64,000 nucleotides of DNA from MWBF01 sp040772005 (lineage in GTDB: Bacteria; Chloroflexota; Anaerolineae; CG2-30-64-16): the NCBI GenBank assembly GCA_040772005.1, contig JAXGYZ010000003.1, positions 62,001 to 126,000 on the forward strand. The letters are read 5' to 3'. The notes beneath the pieces were generated by a model that was not told where the DNA came from, searched no databases, and worked only from the letters and a program-made list of their open reading frames with translations. Position 1 is the first letter of the stretch. The number at the start of each line of letters is the position of its first letter. Positions 25,506 through 36,006 of the stretch are shown in pieces. Both the position numbers and the translations under genes were made by a program.

Positions 25506-26642
25506 TCACCCCCAAAACACATCCCGGATGGCTTCGAGGTAGCCCATGCCGTGCTGCGTGTCCGGCTCGAGGTAGCTGCTCTCGGTCCACTCGTTCCATG
25601 CGTTGATGGTCAGAATGCGGTCCTTGGGCGCGCGGGCGGCCAGGCGTTCCTTCGTCAACGCGAGCGCCTCGCGGAAGCGATCCGGCGTGTTGTCCGCCAG
25701 CACCGCGGTGAACGGGTAATTCCACGGCAGATACGCGTCCGACTGGATGGTGCGCGGGCTGGAGTCCCAGCCCATCGTGACGTTCGGGTGATAGGGCAGG
25801 GTGAACTGCGCCTCGGCCTGGTCCCAGTAGGCCAGGTAGCGGTCGCGGGCGACCGTGTAGTCCGTCTGCGGGAACTCACGCAGCACGCCGTGATGGACCC
25901 AGACGTACGATGTGATGCTGTCGAAGCCGAGATGGGTCAGCAGTTCGTTCGGGTCTTTGACCATCGTTTCGCCGGGGAGCAGGCTGGCGCTCCACACGAC
26001 CGCGTTGAGGTGCAGGTCGGGGAAGCCCGCCTCGCGGACGCGGCGGCGGAAGTGGGCCAGCGCGTCGCGTGTCGCCTCGACCCCGCCCAGCCCCTCGCGC
26101 AGCTTCATCAGTTCGTAGATGGAGAAGTACGGGCAGCCGTCCACCAGCCAGTAGGACGGGTGGCTGAAGTAGCGCTCGATGACCTGCTCGACCACGCGGT
26201 CGAACGTCTCGCGCGTCACCCGGCCGCCGTAGAGCAGCGGCGGCTTGCGGACGGTGGACAGCCCGATCGGGTGGATATCGACCCAGTCGTGGTTGGCCCA
26301 CATCAGGCCGAACTTGAGCCGGTCGTTGTTGGCCGCGCTGAGGAAGCCCTCGTCCAGGCTGCGTTCGAGGAACGGGCCGTCATCGTACCAGTACCAGTCG
26401 AAGATGAACGCGTCGACGCCGTGGTCTGCGGCCGCCGCAATCTTGCGGGCCATGGCCTGCGGGTCGGCCTCGTCCTCGTAGCCCCACAGCGGCACGTGCG
26501 GCTGCACGTGGCCCGGGAAGCGCGGCTCCGCGCGCTTGACCAGCTCCCATTCCGTCCAGCCGGGCCCGTGGACCAGGGCGTTGCGCGCATCCTGATGGTA
26601 ATTGCCGAAATAGTAGGTTGCGATGGTGTAGTCGTTGGGCAT
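25506..26642 (-). CDS. WbsX / GH99-like TIM-barrel protein
   Basis: 378 aa. The opening IATYYFGNYHQDARNALVHGPGWTEWELVKRAEPRFPGHVQPHVPLWGYEDEADP, with WTEW and the carbohydrate-facing acids, matches the WbsX/GH99-like family. DAFIFDWYWYDDGPFLERSLDEGFL and the late ILTINAWNEWTESSYLEPDTQHG carry the conserved Glu/Asp residues. Members are alpha-mannan or related endo-glycosidases or are linked to cell-surface polysaccharide. Next to a GH38 alpha-mannosidase, action on a mannose-containing glycan is plausible. ATG 26640-26642 is chosen; upstream codons come from a repeat. Confidence 0.85.
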   Translation of the reverse strand: MPNDYTIATYYFGNYHQDARNALVHGPGWTEWELVKRAEPRFPGHVQPHVPLWGYEDEADPQAMARKIAAAADHGVDAFIFDWYWYDDGPFLERSLDEGFLSAANNDRLKFGLMWANHDWVDIHPIGLSTVRKPPLLYGGRVTRETFDRVVEQVIERYFSHPSYWLVDGCPYFSIYELMKLREGLGGVEATRDALAHFRRRVREAGFPDLHLNAVVWSASLLPGETMVKDPNELLTHLGFDSITSYVWVHHGVLREFPQTDYTVARDRYLAYWDQAEAQFTLPYHPNVTMGWDSSPRTIQSDAYLPWNYPFTAVLADNTPDRFREALALTKERLAARAPKDRILTINAWNEWTESSYLEPDTQHGMGYLEAIRDVFWG

Positions 26643-26678
26643 GGAATTCTCCGAGAGAAACGAGTGGTGACGCGTAAT

Positions 26679-26808
26679 GAGTAAGGAGTAACGAGTAAGA
26701 AAGGGCTCACGCAAAGACGCAAAGAGCGCAAAGGCTTTTTTAGTTACTTTGCGTACTTGGCGTCTTTGCGTGAGCCATTCCGCACAGATTACTCGTTACT
26801 CCTTACTC
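26679..26808. repeat. Nested inverted repeat (GAGTAACGAGTAA outside, ACGCAAAGACGC inside)
   Basis: Outer arms GAGTAAGGAGTAACGAGTAA (26679-26698) and TTACTCGTTACTCCTTACTC (26789-26808) are perfect over 20 bp. Inner arms GGCTCACGCAAAGACGC (26704-26720) and GCGTCTTTGCGTGAGCC (26760-26776) are perfect over 17 bp. Two unrelated repeat families are nested concentrically in the gap between the URO-D and WbsX-like genes. Confidence 0.92.
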
Positions 26809-26820
26809 TTTACTCATCGC

Positions 26821-28041
26821 CTAACCACCGACTTCGTCGGCGGCGCGGTACAGCGCGATGACCTTCTCGGGCGGGATCTCGGCCAGGATGTTGTGGATAT
26901 TGCAGAAGACATAACCGCCGTCCCGGCTGAGGTAGCTGACGACCTCGCGCGCCTCGCGGGCCACATCCTCGACGGTGCCGAGGGGCAGGGTGACCTGCGC
27001 GTTGACGCCGCCGCCCCAGAGCGCGATACGGCCGCGGGCGCGGTCCTTCCACTCGCGGTAGGATCGCTTCCCCGCGGACCACTGCACCGGGTTGAGGATG
27101 TCGAACCCGCTCTCGATGACCAGGTCGATCAGATCGTAGATGGCGCCGCAGGAGTGGAGGAACGTCTTGACGCCGGGCGCCAGCTCGTGCACGAGATCGT
27201 TGACGCGGCGGTAGTAGGGCAGGAACAGGTTGCGGTAGACCTTGGGCGAGGCAATCAGCGTGTTCTGCGTGCCCCAGTCGTCCGCAGCCATCATGATGAC
27301 ATCCACGTAGGGCGCAATCTCCGGCAGCAGCGCGCGGAACCAGCCCTCGCGGTGGCTGGTCAGTAGCTCGTGGTACTCCGCAATCATGTCCGGCTCGGTG
27401 ATGCAGAGGATGGGGAAGATCGCCAGCCCCGCAAAGCCGCCGATGCCGATGGGCAACTGCGCCGCGCCGTTGTTGAAGAAGACCGCCCGGTCCGACGCCT
27501 CGCGCACACGGTGCGCGTGCTCGCGAATCTCCACGATGCGCCGGTCCGTCAGGGGCCGCCGCTTGAGATACGCGGCCAGCTTCTTCAGGTCGGGCTTAGG
27601 CAGGTCCTCGTTCAGGTTGAGCGGCTGCCCGCCGTGCGGCTCGTCGAAGACGTAGGATGACGGCGGCATGATCGACCCGCCCTGACGGATGGTGCCGTCC
27701 TCCCCCGTGTGGAAGCGCGACGGGTGGCGCACCGCGGCGTTCAGCCGGCCGTTGAAGTCGTACGGCCGCCACTTGTGCGGCTCGACGAATGCGCTGGTCA
27801 CGCCGTCGCAGATGGTGACGACGTCGATGCCGAGCGCGTCCAGCACATCCGGGTCGGGCATGGCGAGCATCTGGCCGGTATCCTCGACGCGCGTGCGCCG
27901 CGGAGGCAGGCCGAGCGCCTGCACAAGCTTCGGATACGCGAAGGCGCTGATGCCCGTCGAGCGCATCCCGGCGAGGTCTTTGGGTACGCGGTCCGGCTGC
28001 CGGTGTTCCAGCGCGGCCATGACGCGGTCACGTGAGTTCAT
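26821..28041 (-). CDS. URO-D superfamily protein with intact HxC...C metal site
   Basis: 406 aa. It opens MNSRDRVMAALEHRQPDRVPKDL, the URO-D/MtaA-type start. The zinc-type ligands of corrinoid methyltransferases are present: H and C in KTFLHSCGAIYDL (about 300) and a late Cys in GGYVFCNIHNIL (about 385). This makes it the best candidate here for a methyl-transferring enzyme. No corrinoid protein gene is nearby, so the acceptor is unclear. Its neighbours, GH38 and WbsX-like genes, suggest an O-methyl sugar or sugar-derived substrate (inference). Confidence 0.88.
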   Translation of the reverse strand: MNSRDRVMAALEHRQPDRVPKDLAGMRSTGISAFAYPKLVQALGLPPRRTRVEDTGQMLAMPDPDVLDALGIDVVTICDGVTSAFVEPHKWRPYDFNGRLNAAVRHPSRFHTGEDGTIRQGGSIMPPSSYVFDEPHGGQPLNLNEDLPKPDLKKLAAYLKRRPLTDRRIVEIREHAHRVREASDRAVFFNNGAAQLPIGIGGFAGLAIFPILCITEPDMIAEYHELLTSHREGWFRALLPEIAPYVDVIMMAADDWGTQNTLIASPKVYRNLFLPYYRRVNDLVHELAPGVKTFLHSCGAIYDLIDLVIESGFDILNPVQWSAGKRSYREWKDRARGRIALWGGGVNAQVTLPLGTVEDVAREAREVVSYLSRDGGYVFCNIHNILAEIPPEKVIALYRAADEVGG

Positions 28042-28090
28042 GGAATGTCACCTTCTGGATGATATTGGCGGTGCTGCGGCGGGGCCTCAC

Positions 28091-28135
28091 CCCCCACCCC
28101 TCTCCCACACCTATGGCGTAGGAGAGGGGTGGGGG
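28091..28135. repeat. Hairpin CCCCCACCCCTCTCC/GGAGAGGGGTGGGGG
   Basis: Perfect 15-bp arms (28091-28105 and 28121-28135), with GGCCTCA/GAGGCC continuing outside, in the gap between the GH38 stop and URO-D start. Related C/G-rich hairpins are at 37984-38035 and 41630-41661. Confidence 0.85.
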
Positions 28136-28146
28136 AGGCCGCGTTC

Positions 28147-31100
28147 TCAGCTCAGCACCACCGTCTGGATCCCGTGGCCGCGGAGCGCGAGGCGCACGCC
28201 CTCGCCTGCGGCGGGTTGGGCGGGACCCTGGCGTTCCAGCGGGTCGGCTGAGGCAACGGCGTTCACCGGCCAGCCGGGCTGCAGCGTCACGTCCGCGGGC
28301 CGGCCGTATGGCTCGTAGACCCGCACGACGACCGCATGGCCGTCGGCAGGCTGGTCCTCGGCCAGCTTGACCGCGGAGACGACCGCCGCGTCCGAGTCAA
28401 CCGCCAGCCACGGCTGCCCCGGCTTGAGCGTGCCGCCGTGCGCGGAGGTCACGGCCGCGACGAGCGGCTGGTTCAGCTCCGCGGCGCGGCGGATCGTGCC
28501 GGCCGTGCGCCAGTCGCCTGCGTGCGGGTAGAGCGCGTAGGTGAAGCGGTGCAGCCCTTCGTCCGGGTTGTTGTCCGGCTCATAGGACGCGCGCACCAAC
28601 GTCAGGCCCAGCGTGTTGCCGTGCGCCTGGTAGCCGTATTTGCAGTCGTTGAGCAGCGACACACCGTACGCAGGCGGCTCGGCGGCACGGCCGCGGGTGC
28701 TGCGGGTGCCGGGCGGCTCGTTCTCCGACACATCCGCCCAGCGCAGCGCGGGCACCTCCCGGCCGTCCGCGGGGCGGCTGACTGCGCCGAAGGGAATCTC
28801 GAAGGTCGCGCTCGTCCCGCGCAGGAAGGGCGCAAACGTCGTGCGCAGCATCGGCGCATCGGCGTGCGCGCTGCCGCGCTCGTGCCAGTCCACGATCGTC
28901 TCGAAGTCCACGCGGCGCAGGCCCCGGTACAGGTGCACGTACTGGGCGAAGGTGGAATCGAGGAACCGGCGTTTGATCTCGATGACGCCGGCGACCGGGC
29001 CGGATTCCACGACGCGCACCTCTGCGCCGGTCAGCAGGTTGTCGATGCGGGTGATATCCCCGATGTTCCAGGCCGACATGGGGTGCGGCTGCTCCCAGAG
29101 GATCTGCAGGCGGTTGAGCATGCCCGCATTGACCTTCGCCTCCGGGCCCCAGCCGGCCCACGGTCCGGCTACATCGCGGCCGGCCTCGTGGTCGACCAGT
29201 TGATCGAGTGCGCCGGACTGCGGATTGACGCGCAGCCGCAGGATGCCGTTGTCGAGCGTGTGCGCCCGCGCGTCCGCGACGACTCCGGCGTCCGCCGTTT
29301 GAGAGTCAGCCGGACGGTAGACGCGCAGCCCCAGACCGGGCACCTGCCTGGCGACGAACAGGAGGTCGTTGGCGGCCTCCGGGCCGGGGCAGAGCTGGAC
29401 GGGCACGAACTCGCCCCGGTCGTCGAGCAGGCCTTCGGGTATCTCGCCCTCGAAGGCCGCGACCGGCACGCGCACCACGTCATCGCGCTCCCAGGCGAGC
29501 GGATTGAACACCGCGATGCGGATGCCAGCGATGCCGATGCCATCGCCGCCCGGGCCGGTGTCGGCGGCCGCGGCCAGCCCGGCCAGCGCGGTCTGCGTCA
29601 CCTGCGCTGCGGTGTCCAGCACCGCGCTCAGCCGCTCGTCGGCCTCGCGATAGGTCACGCCGATGGCGCAGCCGCAGAGGATGTCGTGGAACTGGTGGAA
29701 GCAGGCCGTCTGCCAGGCCTCGGCCAGCGCGGCCGCGGGGTACTGGGCGCCGGTCAGCACGGTTGCCAGCGTCGCGGCCGTCTCAGCGGTCAGCAGGGTG
29801 TTCTCCGCGTCGCGGTTCAGCCGCTTGATGTCGCCGTGGCTGGTATAGCAACCTTCGAAGACGGTGTTGAGCTCTCCGCGCACGACCGGCAGCCCCAGGT
29901 GATAGCCCGCCTTCTGGCCGCGATCGAGCGCGTGCAGGCTCTCCAGCTCGGCCAGGGCCGCGTCATAGAAGCCGGTCGCGGAACTCATGCGCACGCGCGG
30001 CAGGAACGGCACGGCGTCCAGCCGCCGCGCCATCTCGATGTCACGTGCCGTGCCGCCGCCGCCGTGGTCGCCCGCACCGAAGACGTAGAGCCCCGCATGG
30101 GTGCCCGAGGGCTGCGTGAAGGCAATCGTCGCACGGGCGATGTTCGAGGGCGTGACCTCGCCGTTGTAGCCGCCGGGGTCCTGCACGCCGAGCACGCGCG
30201 AGCCGTCCGGACCTTCCCACCAGAAGAGCGGGTGGCGCCGCCCCGCGCGGCAGAAGTAGTAATACTTGATGCCCGCCTGTGCAAGGAGCTGCGGAATGGT
30301 CGCCGGGTGGCCGAAGGTGTCCGGCTCCCAGCAGATGACCGGGTCGACGCCAAAGCGTGCCTTGTCGAAGCGCCGGGCATGGAGCATCTGCCGGGCCATC
30401 GCCTCGCCGGCCGCCATGTTCAGGTCGTTCTCGACCCAGGTGTTCGCAGTGACCTCCCAGCGGCCCTCCGCGACGCGCGCCCGGATGCGCTCGAACAGCG
30501 CGGGGTCCGCGGCCTCGGTCATCGCATAGGTGGCCGCCTGGCTCTGCGAGAAGTGGTAATCGGGGTACTTCTCCATGAGCCGGTCCATCGTGCTGAAGTC
30601 GCGGCGGCAGACATCCACCGTCTCGGCCATCGGCCAGAGCCAGTTCATGTCGATGTGGCTGTGCGCGACGACGTAGGCCGTATAGCGTTTGGCCTCGTCC
30701 GCAAAGGGCGCGAGCTGGGTGCGCGCTGCGGCTGCACCGGCGTGCCAGGCGGCCCAATCGTTGGTCGCAAGCGCGTCGAGCGGCAGCGCGGCCGCGGCCT
30801 GTGCCCACGTGCGCTTGAGTTTCCGCGCTTCGGCGTCTTTCGCGCGCTCCGCAAGCGTGTGGGTGAAGGCCATCTGCGCGGCCAGCAGGTCAAGCTCGAA
30901 GACGGCGTCCGCCAGCCCTGACGCGCGCAGGTTGGCGTGGACGAAGAAGCCGAACCCGTCGCCTGCGTTGGCGCGTACGGCCAGGTGGAGCGGCGTGCCC
31001 GGCCGGTAGTCCTCCACCAGGAGGAGCGGCACGGGCCGGGAATCGGTCCAGGAGGGCTCACGGTAGCGCTCGACGCCGTCCACATAGACCGACGCGCCGA

Positions 31101-31404
31101 TAGTAAGGAATATCTCCATCTCCAGCCGCGAGCCGGCCAGGGGCAATCCCTCGATCGTCTCCGGCAGCTCCACGACCGTGCGGAACCAGGCCTCGCCGTC
31201 CTGTGATGACCAGGCATGGCCCAACTTGACGACCGGCCACGCGCTGTCGTCGTAATCGGGTGCGGCCAGCGCGGCCGTGTCTTCGCCGGGCCCCGCGATG
31301 CGGAAGCTCCACCGGTCGTTGACCAGCGGCCCCTTGAGAGCCTTGATCTTCCCCTCGATCGCAACCTTTAGCTCATCCACGCCTGACACATGCTTCTTCG
31401 CCAT
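28147..31404 (-). CDS. Glycoside hydrolase family 38 alpha-mannosidase
   Basis: 1085 aa, full-length. An N-terminal beta domain (about 25-230) precedes the catalytic barrel. Zinc ligands H250 and D252 lie in VAHSHIDMNWLWPMAET, the nucleophile is D362 in CWEPDTFGHP, and a further metal His is in FHQFHDILCG (about 520). Large C-terminal beta domains follow. It releases alpha-linked mannose by a retaining mechanism, usually in the cytoplasm. ATG 31402-31404 gives MAKKHVSG. It lies between GH4 and URO-D genes on one strand, suggesting one glycan-degradation unit. Confidence 0.95.
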   Translation of the reverse strand: MAKKHVSGVDELKVAIEGKIKALKGPLVNDRWSFRIAGPGEDTAALAAPDYDDSAWPVVKLGHAWSSQDGEAWFRTVVELPETIEGLPLAGSRLEMEIFLTIGASVYVDGVERYREPSWTDSRPVPLLLVEDYRPGTPLHLAVRANAGDGFGFFVHANLRASGLADAVFELDLLAAQMAFTHTLAERAKDAEARKLKRTWAQAAAALPLDALATNDWAAWHAGAAAARTQLAPFADEAKRYTAYVVAHSHIDMNWLWPMAETVDVCRRDFSTMDRLMEKYPDYHFSQSQAATYAMTEAADPALFERIRARVAEGRWEVTANTWVENDLNMAAGEAMARQMLHARRFDKARFGVDPVICWEPDTFGHPATIPQLLAQAGIKYYYFCRAGRRHPLFWWEGPDGSRVLGVQDPGGYNGEVTPSNIARATIAFTQPSGTHAGLYVFGAGDHGGGGTARDIEMARRLDAVPFLPRVRMSSATGFYDAALAELESLHALDRGQKAGYHLGLPVVRGELNTVFEGCYTSHGDIKRLNRDAENTLLTAETAATLATVLTGAQYPAAALAEAWQTACFHQFHDILCGCAIGVTYREADERLSAVLDTAAQVTQTALAGLAAAADTGPGGDGIGIAGIRIAVFNPLAWERDDVVRVPVAAFEGEIPEGLLDDRGEFVPVQLCPGPEAANDLLFVARQVPGLGLRVYRPADSQTADAGVVADARAHTLDNGILRLRVNPQSGALDQLVDHEAGRDVAGPWAGWGPEAKVNAGMLNRLQILWEQPHPMSAWNIGDITRIDNLLTGAEVRVVESGPVAGVIEIKRRFLDSTFAQYVHLYRGLRRVDFETIVDWHERGSAHADAPMLRTTFAPFLRGTSATFEIPFGAVSRPADGREVPALRWADVSENEPPGTRSTRGRAAEPPAYGVSLLNDCKYGYQAHGNTLGLTLVRASYEPDNNPDEGLHRFTYALYPHAGDWRTAGTIRRAAELNQPLVAAVTSAHGGTLKPGQPWLAVDSDAAVVSAVKLAEDQPADGHAVVVRVYEPYGRPADVTLQPGWPVNAVASADPLERQGPAQPAAGEGVRLALRGHGIQTVVLS

Positions 31405-31423
31405 AACGCGCTCCATTTCAAAC

Positions 31424-31484
31424 GTAGGGGCGGGGTCACCCCGCCCCTACAGCTAAGATCTTCGAGGTCTCGCAGACCTCGAAG
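31424..31484. repeat. Two hairpins in GH4-GH38 gap
   Basis: GTAGGGGCGGGGT/ACCCCGCCCCTAC with 13-bp arms at 31424-31450, a close relative of the one at 20083. CTTCGAGGTCT/AGACCTCGAAG with 11-bp arms and a CGC loop follows at 31460-31484. Confidence 0.88.
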
Positions 31485-31489
31485 GTCTG

Positions 31490-32818
<1,329 letters not shown>

Positions 32819-32843
32819 GGGAATGGCTCCTTGTGTATGTCGC

Positions 32844-32894
32844 AGACCTTCGAGGTTTCGGGCCAACCGAAGGTTGGCACAACCTCGAAGGTCT
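32844..32894. repeat. Nested hairpin (AGACCTTCGAGGTT family)
   Basis: Outer arms AGACCTTCGAGGTT (32844-32857) and AACCTCGAAGGTCT (32881-32894). Inner hairpin GCCAACC-GAA-GGTTGGC (32862-32878). It lies between ThuA stop and GH4 start. Confidence 0.9.
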
Positions 32895-32903
32895 CTGCCA
32901 GGG

Positions 32904-33548
32904 TTAGCGCGCGGCCCAGAGGAACCCGCGCGTCTGAATCTCGCGCGCCTCGGGGACGTCGAAATCCTTCGCGACGTGGCCGAGCGACGAGTAGAACACG
33001 CGGCCCGCGCCCCACATGCGCTTCCAGACGACCGGCATCACGCAGCCCTTCGCCCACGGCGCTTCGGGCCGGTCGAAGGTTGTGGTCGCCAGCACCTCGT
33101 TCGACGGGTCGACGTGCATGTAGTACTGCTCGGAGTGCATGTCGAAGTCGCTCAAGCCCGCGGTGATCGGGTCCGTGTGGTTGGTGATGTTCACGCGGTA
33201 GTCGATGACCCCGCCGGGATGCGCGACCCACTGACCGCCGACCATCCACTGGTACTCGGTGTTATTGCGGAATGCATCGCCCATGCCGCCGTGCCAGCCC
33301 GCGACGCCGACGCCGCTCTTGATCGCGTTGAGCAGCCCGGCTTCCTGCTCGCGGGTGATCGTGCCCATCGTCCACGTCGGGACGACGAGGCTCAGCCCAG
33401 CCATTTTCTCCGCGTCGAGGTACGCATCGAGCGTATACGACACTTCGACATCGAAGCCGTGTGACCGCAGGATGGGCGCGAAAATCTCCGAGCACTGCCT
33501 CGGCTCGTGGCCTTCCCAGCCGCCGACAACCATCAAAGCCTTCTTCAT
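32904..33548 (-). CDS. ThuA-domain protein
   Basis: 214 aa with the class I glutamine-amidotransferase-like fold of ThuA: MKKALMVVGGWEGHEPRQCSEIF, GVGVAGWHGGMGDAF (about 92-106) and the late GRVFYSSLGHVAKDF. ThuA relatives occur in trehalose and other disaccharide utilisation and with keto-sugar pathways; no enzymatic reaction is firmly assigned. Start ATG 33546-33548 overlaps the Gfo/Idh stop by 4 bp (ATGA), so the two are translationally coupled and likely act on the same sugar. A longer reading frame upstream is the shadow of that gene. Confidence 0.88.
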   Translation of the reverse strand: MKKALMVVGGWEGHEPRQCSEIFAPILRSHGFDVEVSYTLDAYLDAEKMAGLSLVVPTWTMGTITREQEAGLLNAIKSGVGVAGWHGGMGDAFRNNTEYQWMVGGQWVAHPGGVIDYRVNITNHTDPITAGLSDFDMHSEQYYMHVDPSNEVLATTTFDRPEAPWAKGCVMPVVWKRMWGAGRVFYSSLGHVAKDFDVPEAREIQTRGFLWAAR

Positions 33549-34645
33549 TGATCGAGTTCTCCTGTCCGTAGATTCATGGGCAGGGCGGCCGGCTGGCGGC
33601 AGGTGCTCGCCAGTTCCTGGTGCCGGCCCGCCTGGGATGCATCCTCGAACGCCAGCATGGCGTCGAGCACGTGATAGGCCAGCTCGCCGCTGGCGCGATG
33701 GGGCCGGCCCGATGCCAGCCCATAGGCCATGTCCGCGACGCCGATGCCGCGGCTGACGTCGACGCTGTGGGTGTGGGGCACATCGCGCCACTCTTTCGAG
33801 TCCGCGCGGCGCACCATCACCTGGCCGCCGAAGGTGTTGGGGTCGGGCACGCTCAACGAGCCCTGCGTGCCGTGGATTTCGATGCGCGGGAGGTTGGCCG
33901 CCCACACATCGAACGTGGTGATGATGGTGCCGATGGCGCCGTTGGCGAACTCCATCAGCCCGGCGACGTGCGTCGGCACCTCAACCTGGACACGCGTGCC
34001 GTACTTCGGCTGGCTGGTAATCAGGCGCTCGGGGAAGGTGATGCGGGTCATGCCCGCGACCTTGCGGATGGGGCCGACGAGGTTGACCAGCGCGGTCAGG
34101 TAGTACGGCCCCATGTCGAGCATCGGCCCGCCGCCGACCATGTAGTAGAAGGCCGGGTCCGGATGCCAGCTCTCGTGGCCGTGGCACGTCATGAACGCGG
34201 TCGCGGCGATCGGCTCACCGATCCAGCCGTCGTCGATCAGCTTGCGGCAAGTCTGGATGCCGCCGCCCAGGAAGGTGTCGGGTGCGCAGCCGACGCGCAG
34301 GCCCTTGGCCGCGGCGGCCGCGAGCACCTGCTGCCCTTCCGCGCGCGACAGGGCCAGCGGCTTTTCGCAGTGGACGTTCTTGCCCGCCGCGATGGCCGCG
34401 AGGTTGACCGGCGTGTGCGCCTGGGGCGTGGTCAGGTTGACGACGATCTGGATCTCCGGGTCGGCCAGCAGGTCGTCGACGGTGCAGGCGCGGGGGACGT
34501 TGAATTCGGCGGCACGCGCCTCTGCCCGCCGCACGTCGATGTCAGCCAGCGCGACAAGGTCCAGCACCTTGAACGCGCGGCAGCCCTTGATGTACGCGGG
34601 ACTGATGTTCCCGCAGCCGATGATGCCGATTTTGACTGGGTCCAT
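33545..34645 (-). CDS. Gfo/Idh/MocA-family oxidoreductase (coupled to ThuA)
   Basis: 366 aa. Rossmann start VKIGIIGCGNISPAYIKG, EKP motif in HCEKPLALS (about 97) and substrate-domain GGGPMLDMGPYYLTALVNLVGP with the catalytic-type Asp. It oxidises a sugar ring hydroxyl with NAD(P). It overlaps the ThuA gene by 4 bp, a pairing known from carbohydrate clusters. ATG 34643-34645 is preferred; upstream codons lie in intergenic repeat words. Confidence 0.92.
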   Translation of the reverse strand: MDPVKIGIIGCGNISPAYIKGCRAFKVLDLVALADIDVRRAEARAAEFNVPRACTVDDLLADPEIQIVVNLTTPQAHTPVNLAAIAAGKNVHCEKPLALSRAEGQQVLAAAAAKGLRVGCAPDTFLGGGIQTCRKLIDDGWIGEPIAATAFMTCHGHESWHPDPAFYYMVGGGPMLDMGPYYLTALVNLVGPIRKVAGMTRITFPERLITSQPKYGTRVQVEVPTHVAGLMEFANGAIGTIITTFDVWAANLPRIEIHGTQGSLSVPDPNTFGGQVMVRRADSKEWRDVPHTHSVDVSRGIGVADMAYGLASGRPHRASGELAYHVLDAMLAFEDASQAGRHQELASTCRQPAALPMNLRTGELDQ

Positions 34646-34659
34646 GGACGGCTCCTGAT

Positions 34660-34770
34660 GCGATATGAGTAACGAGTAAAGAATGACGAGTAAGAAGCTG
34701 CGAGTGCAGGCTTTACCGCTAATCTTCAATCTTCAATCTTGGCGAAGCGAAGCTTCGCACATCTGCAATC
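34660..34770. repeat. Fragments of three intergenic repeat families
   Basis: The gap contains ATGAGTAACGAGTAAAGAA-type words (34663-34695), AATCTTCAATCTTCAATCTT (about 34720-34740) and GCGAAGC/GCTTCGC (about 34742-34757). The same words form full palindromes at 26679, 18111 and 16979. Here they are unpaired remnants. Confidence 0.7.
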
Positions 34771-34771
34771 G

Positions 34772-35818
34772 TCAACGCGTCCACCCGTGCGCGTAGCCCG
34801 TCTCATACATCGCGACTATGTTCTCGACCGGGCTGACGGCCTGGATGTTGTGGCAGGGCGCGAGGATGTAGCCGCCGCCAGCGCCGAGGATGCGCAGGTT
34901 GTCCAGCACCTCGGCGCGCACCTCGTCCACCGTGCCGAACGGCAGCGTGTACTGATTGTCCATTGCGCCGTGGAAGATCAGCTTATCCCCGAAGTCGGCC
35001 TTGAGGCCCTCGCGTTCCATGCCCTTGCAGCGCCACTGAATCGGGTTGAGAATATCTATTCCGAGCTCGATCATGTCGGGCAGGATGGGCCGGCATGCGC
35101 CGTCGTTGTGGTGGACGACGCGCGCACCCGCCTGGTGCGCCAGGTCGATGCTCCGTTTCATGCGCGGGAGCAGGAACTCACGGATGTGCTTTTTCGAGAG
35201 CATCAGCCCATCCTGGCTGCCCATGTCCTCCGCGACGTAGCTCAACATGACCTGGCCGGGAATCTGCTCGTAGATGCGGATGGAGTTCTCCCAGGCCAGG
35301 CCGAACAGCTTGTCGAGGCAGTAGTGGACCATGGCCGGGTTCTCGACCAGATCGATGAACGCCTGCTCATCTCCCCGCAGGTTCTTGTAGATCAGGAACG
35401 GCTCGGAGCCGCCGCCCTGGATGGGGTGATGCTCCCAGCCCTTGACCTGGTCCTTGACGCCGGAGTAGTCGATCCAGTCGGCGGACGGCCAGGTGTAGTT
35501 CGCCTCGATTTCCTCGACCGAGCTGTATTGGGCCAGCGGGTTGTACACGCATTCAGGATACACGCCCGTGCCATAGTCTACATCCTGGAAGCGGCAGCCG
35601 TATATGTCCGTATGGGGCGGCAGCGGCGGGCCGGCGTAGCGGCCGCCGGCGTGGACCACGAAATCCACGTGGAGCGCGGTCAGCATGGCGCGCACGTCGG
35701 TGTGGCCGGTGTGCCGGAGCAGCTTGGCGGTGAACTCGCCGGTCGCCCAGTAGTCCATCGGCACGCGGTCGGGTGTCTGGCGGGTCAGGACGGCGAGCCA
35801 GCGCTCGCGCGGGGACAT
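34772..35818 (-). CDS. URO-D superfamily protein, HHNDG variant
   Basis: 348 aa from ATG 35816-35818, which gives the family opening MSPRERWLAVLTRQTPDRVPMD and has AAGGAA just upstream; a start 12 codons earlier is possible. The barrel has the URO-D layout. At the first metal position it reads VVHHNDGACRP, so the His is kept but the HxC cysteine is replaced. The late Cys is kept in ILAPCHNIQAV. The ligand set is intermediate between the protein at 26821 and the DTDG/DSDG pair. Reaction unknown. Confidence 0.85.
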   Translation of the reverse strand: MSPRERWLAVLTRQTPDRVPMDYWATGEFTAKLLRHTGHTDVRAMLTALHVDFVVHAGGRYAGPPLPPHTDIYGCRFQDVDYGTGVYPECVYNPLAQYSSVEEIEANYTWPSADWIDYSGVKDQVKGWEHHPIQGGGSEPFLIYKNLRGDEQAFIDLVENPAMVHYCLDKLFGLAWENSIRIYEQIPGQVMLSYVAEDMGSQDGLMLSKKHIREFLLPRMKRSIDLAHQAGARVVHHNDGACRPILPDMIELGIDILNPIQWRCKGMEREGLKADFGDKLIFHGAMDNQYTLPFGTVDEVRAEVLDNLRILGAGGGYILAPCHNIQAVSPVENIVAMYETGYAHGWTR

Positions 35819-35860
35819 GGTTTCCTTTGGCATGGGTTTCTCCACATTCATCACGACGGC

Positions 35861-35999
35861 GCATCCTTCGACTAGAGATTGCTCGTCATCGGCGTTGAGC
35901 TGTTCACCCGCTCAGGATGCTTCGCTAGCAGGCAGGCATCCTGAGCGGAGGGCCGCACGGCCAAGCTTTGCTTGGTCGGGCGGGACGCAGTCGAAGGAT
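35861..35999. repeat. Nested inverted repeat (ATCCTTCGACT / CCGCTCAGGATGC)
   Basis: Outer ATCCTTCGACT (35863-35873) with AGTCGAAGGAT (35989-35999); inner CCGCTCAGGATGC (35908-35920) with GCATCCTGAGCGG (35936-35948). A small GGCCAAGC/GCTTGGTC hairpin sits at about 35959-35977. It fills the gap before the Gfo/Idh stop. Confidence 0.88.
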
Positions 36000-36006
36000 C
36001 CGTGCA

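Noticed and set aside
28336..30921. Very long plus-strand open frame opposite the GH38 gene (861 codons)
   Set aside because: It is the antisense shadow of a G+C-rich gene; its composition is Arg/Ala/Val-rich with no domain, and the GH38 catalytic motifs on the other strand are clear.
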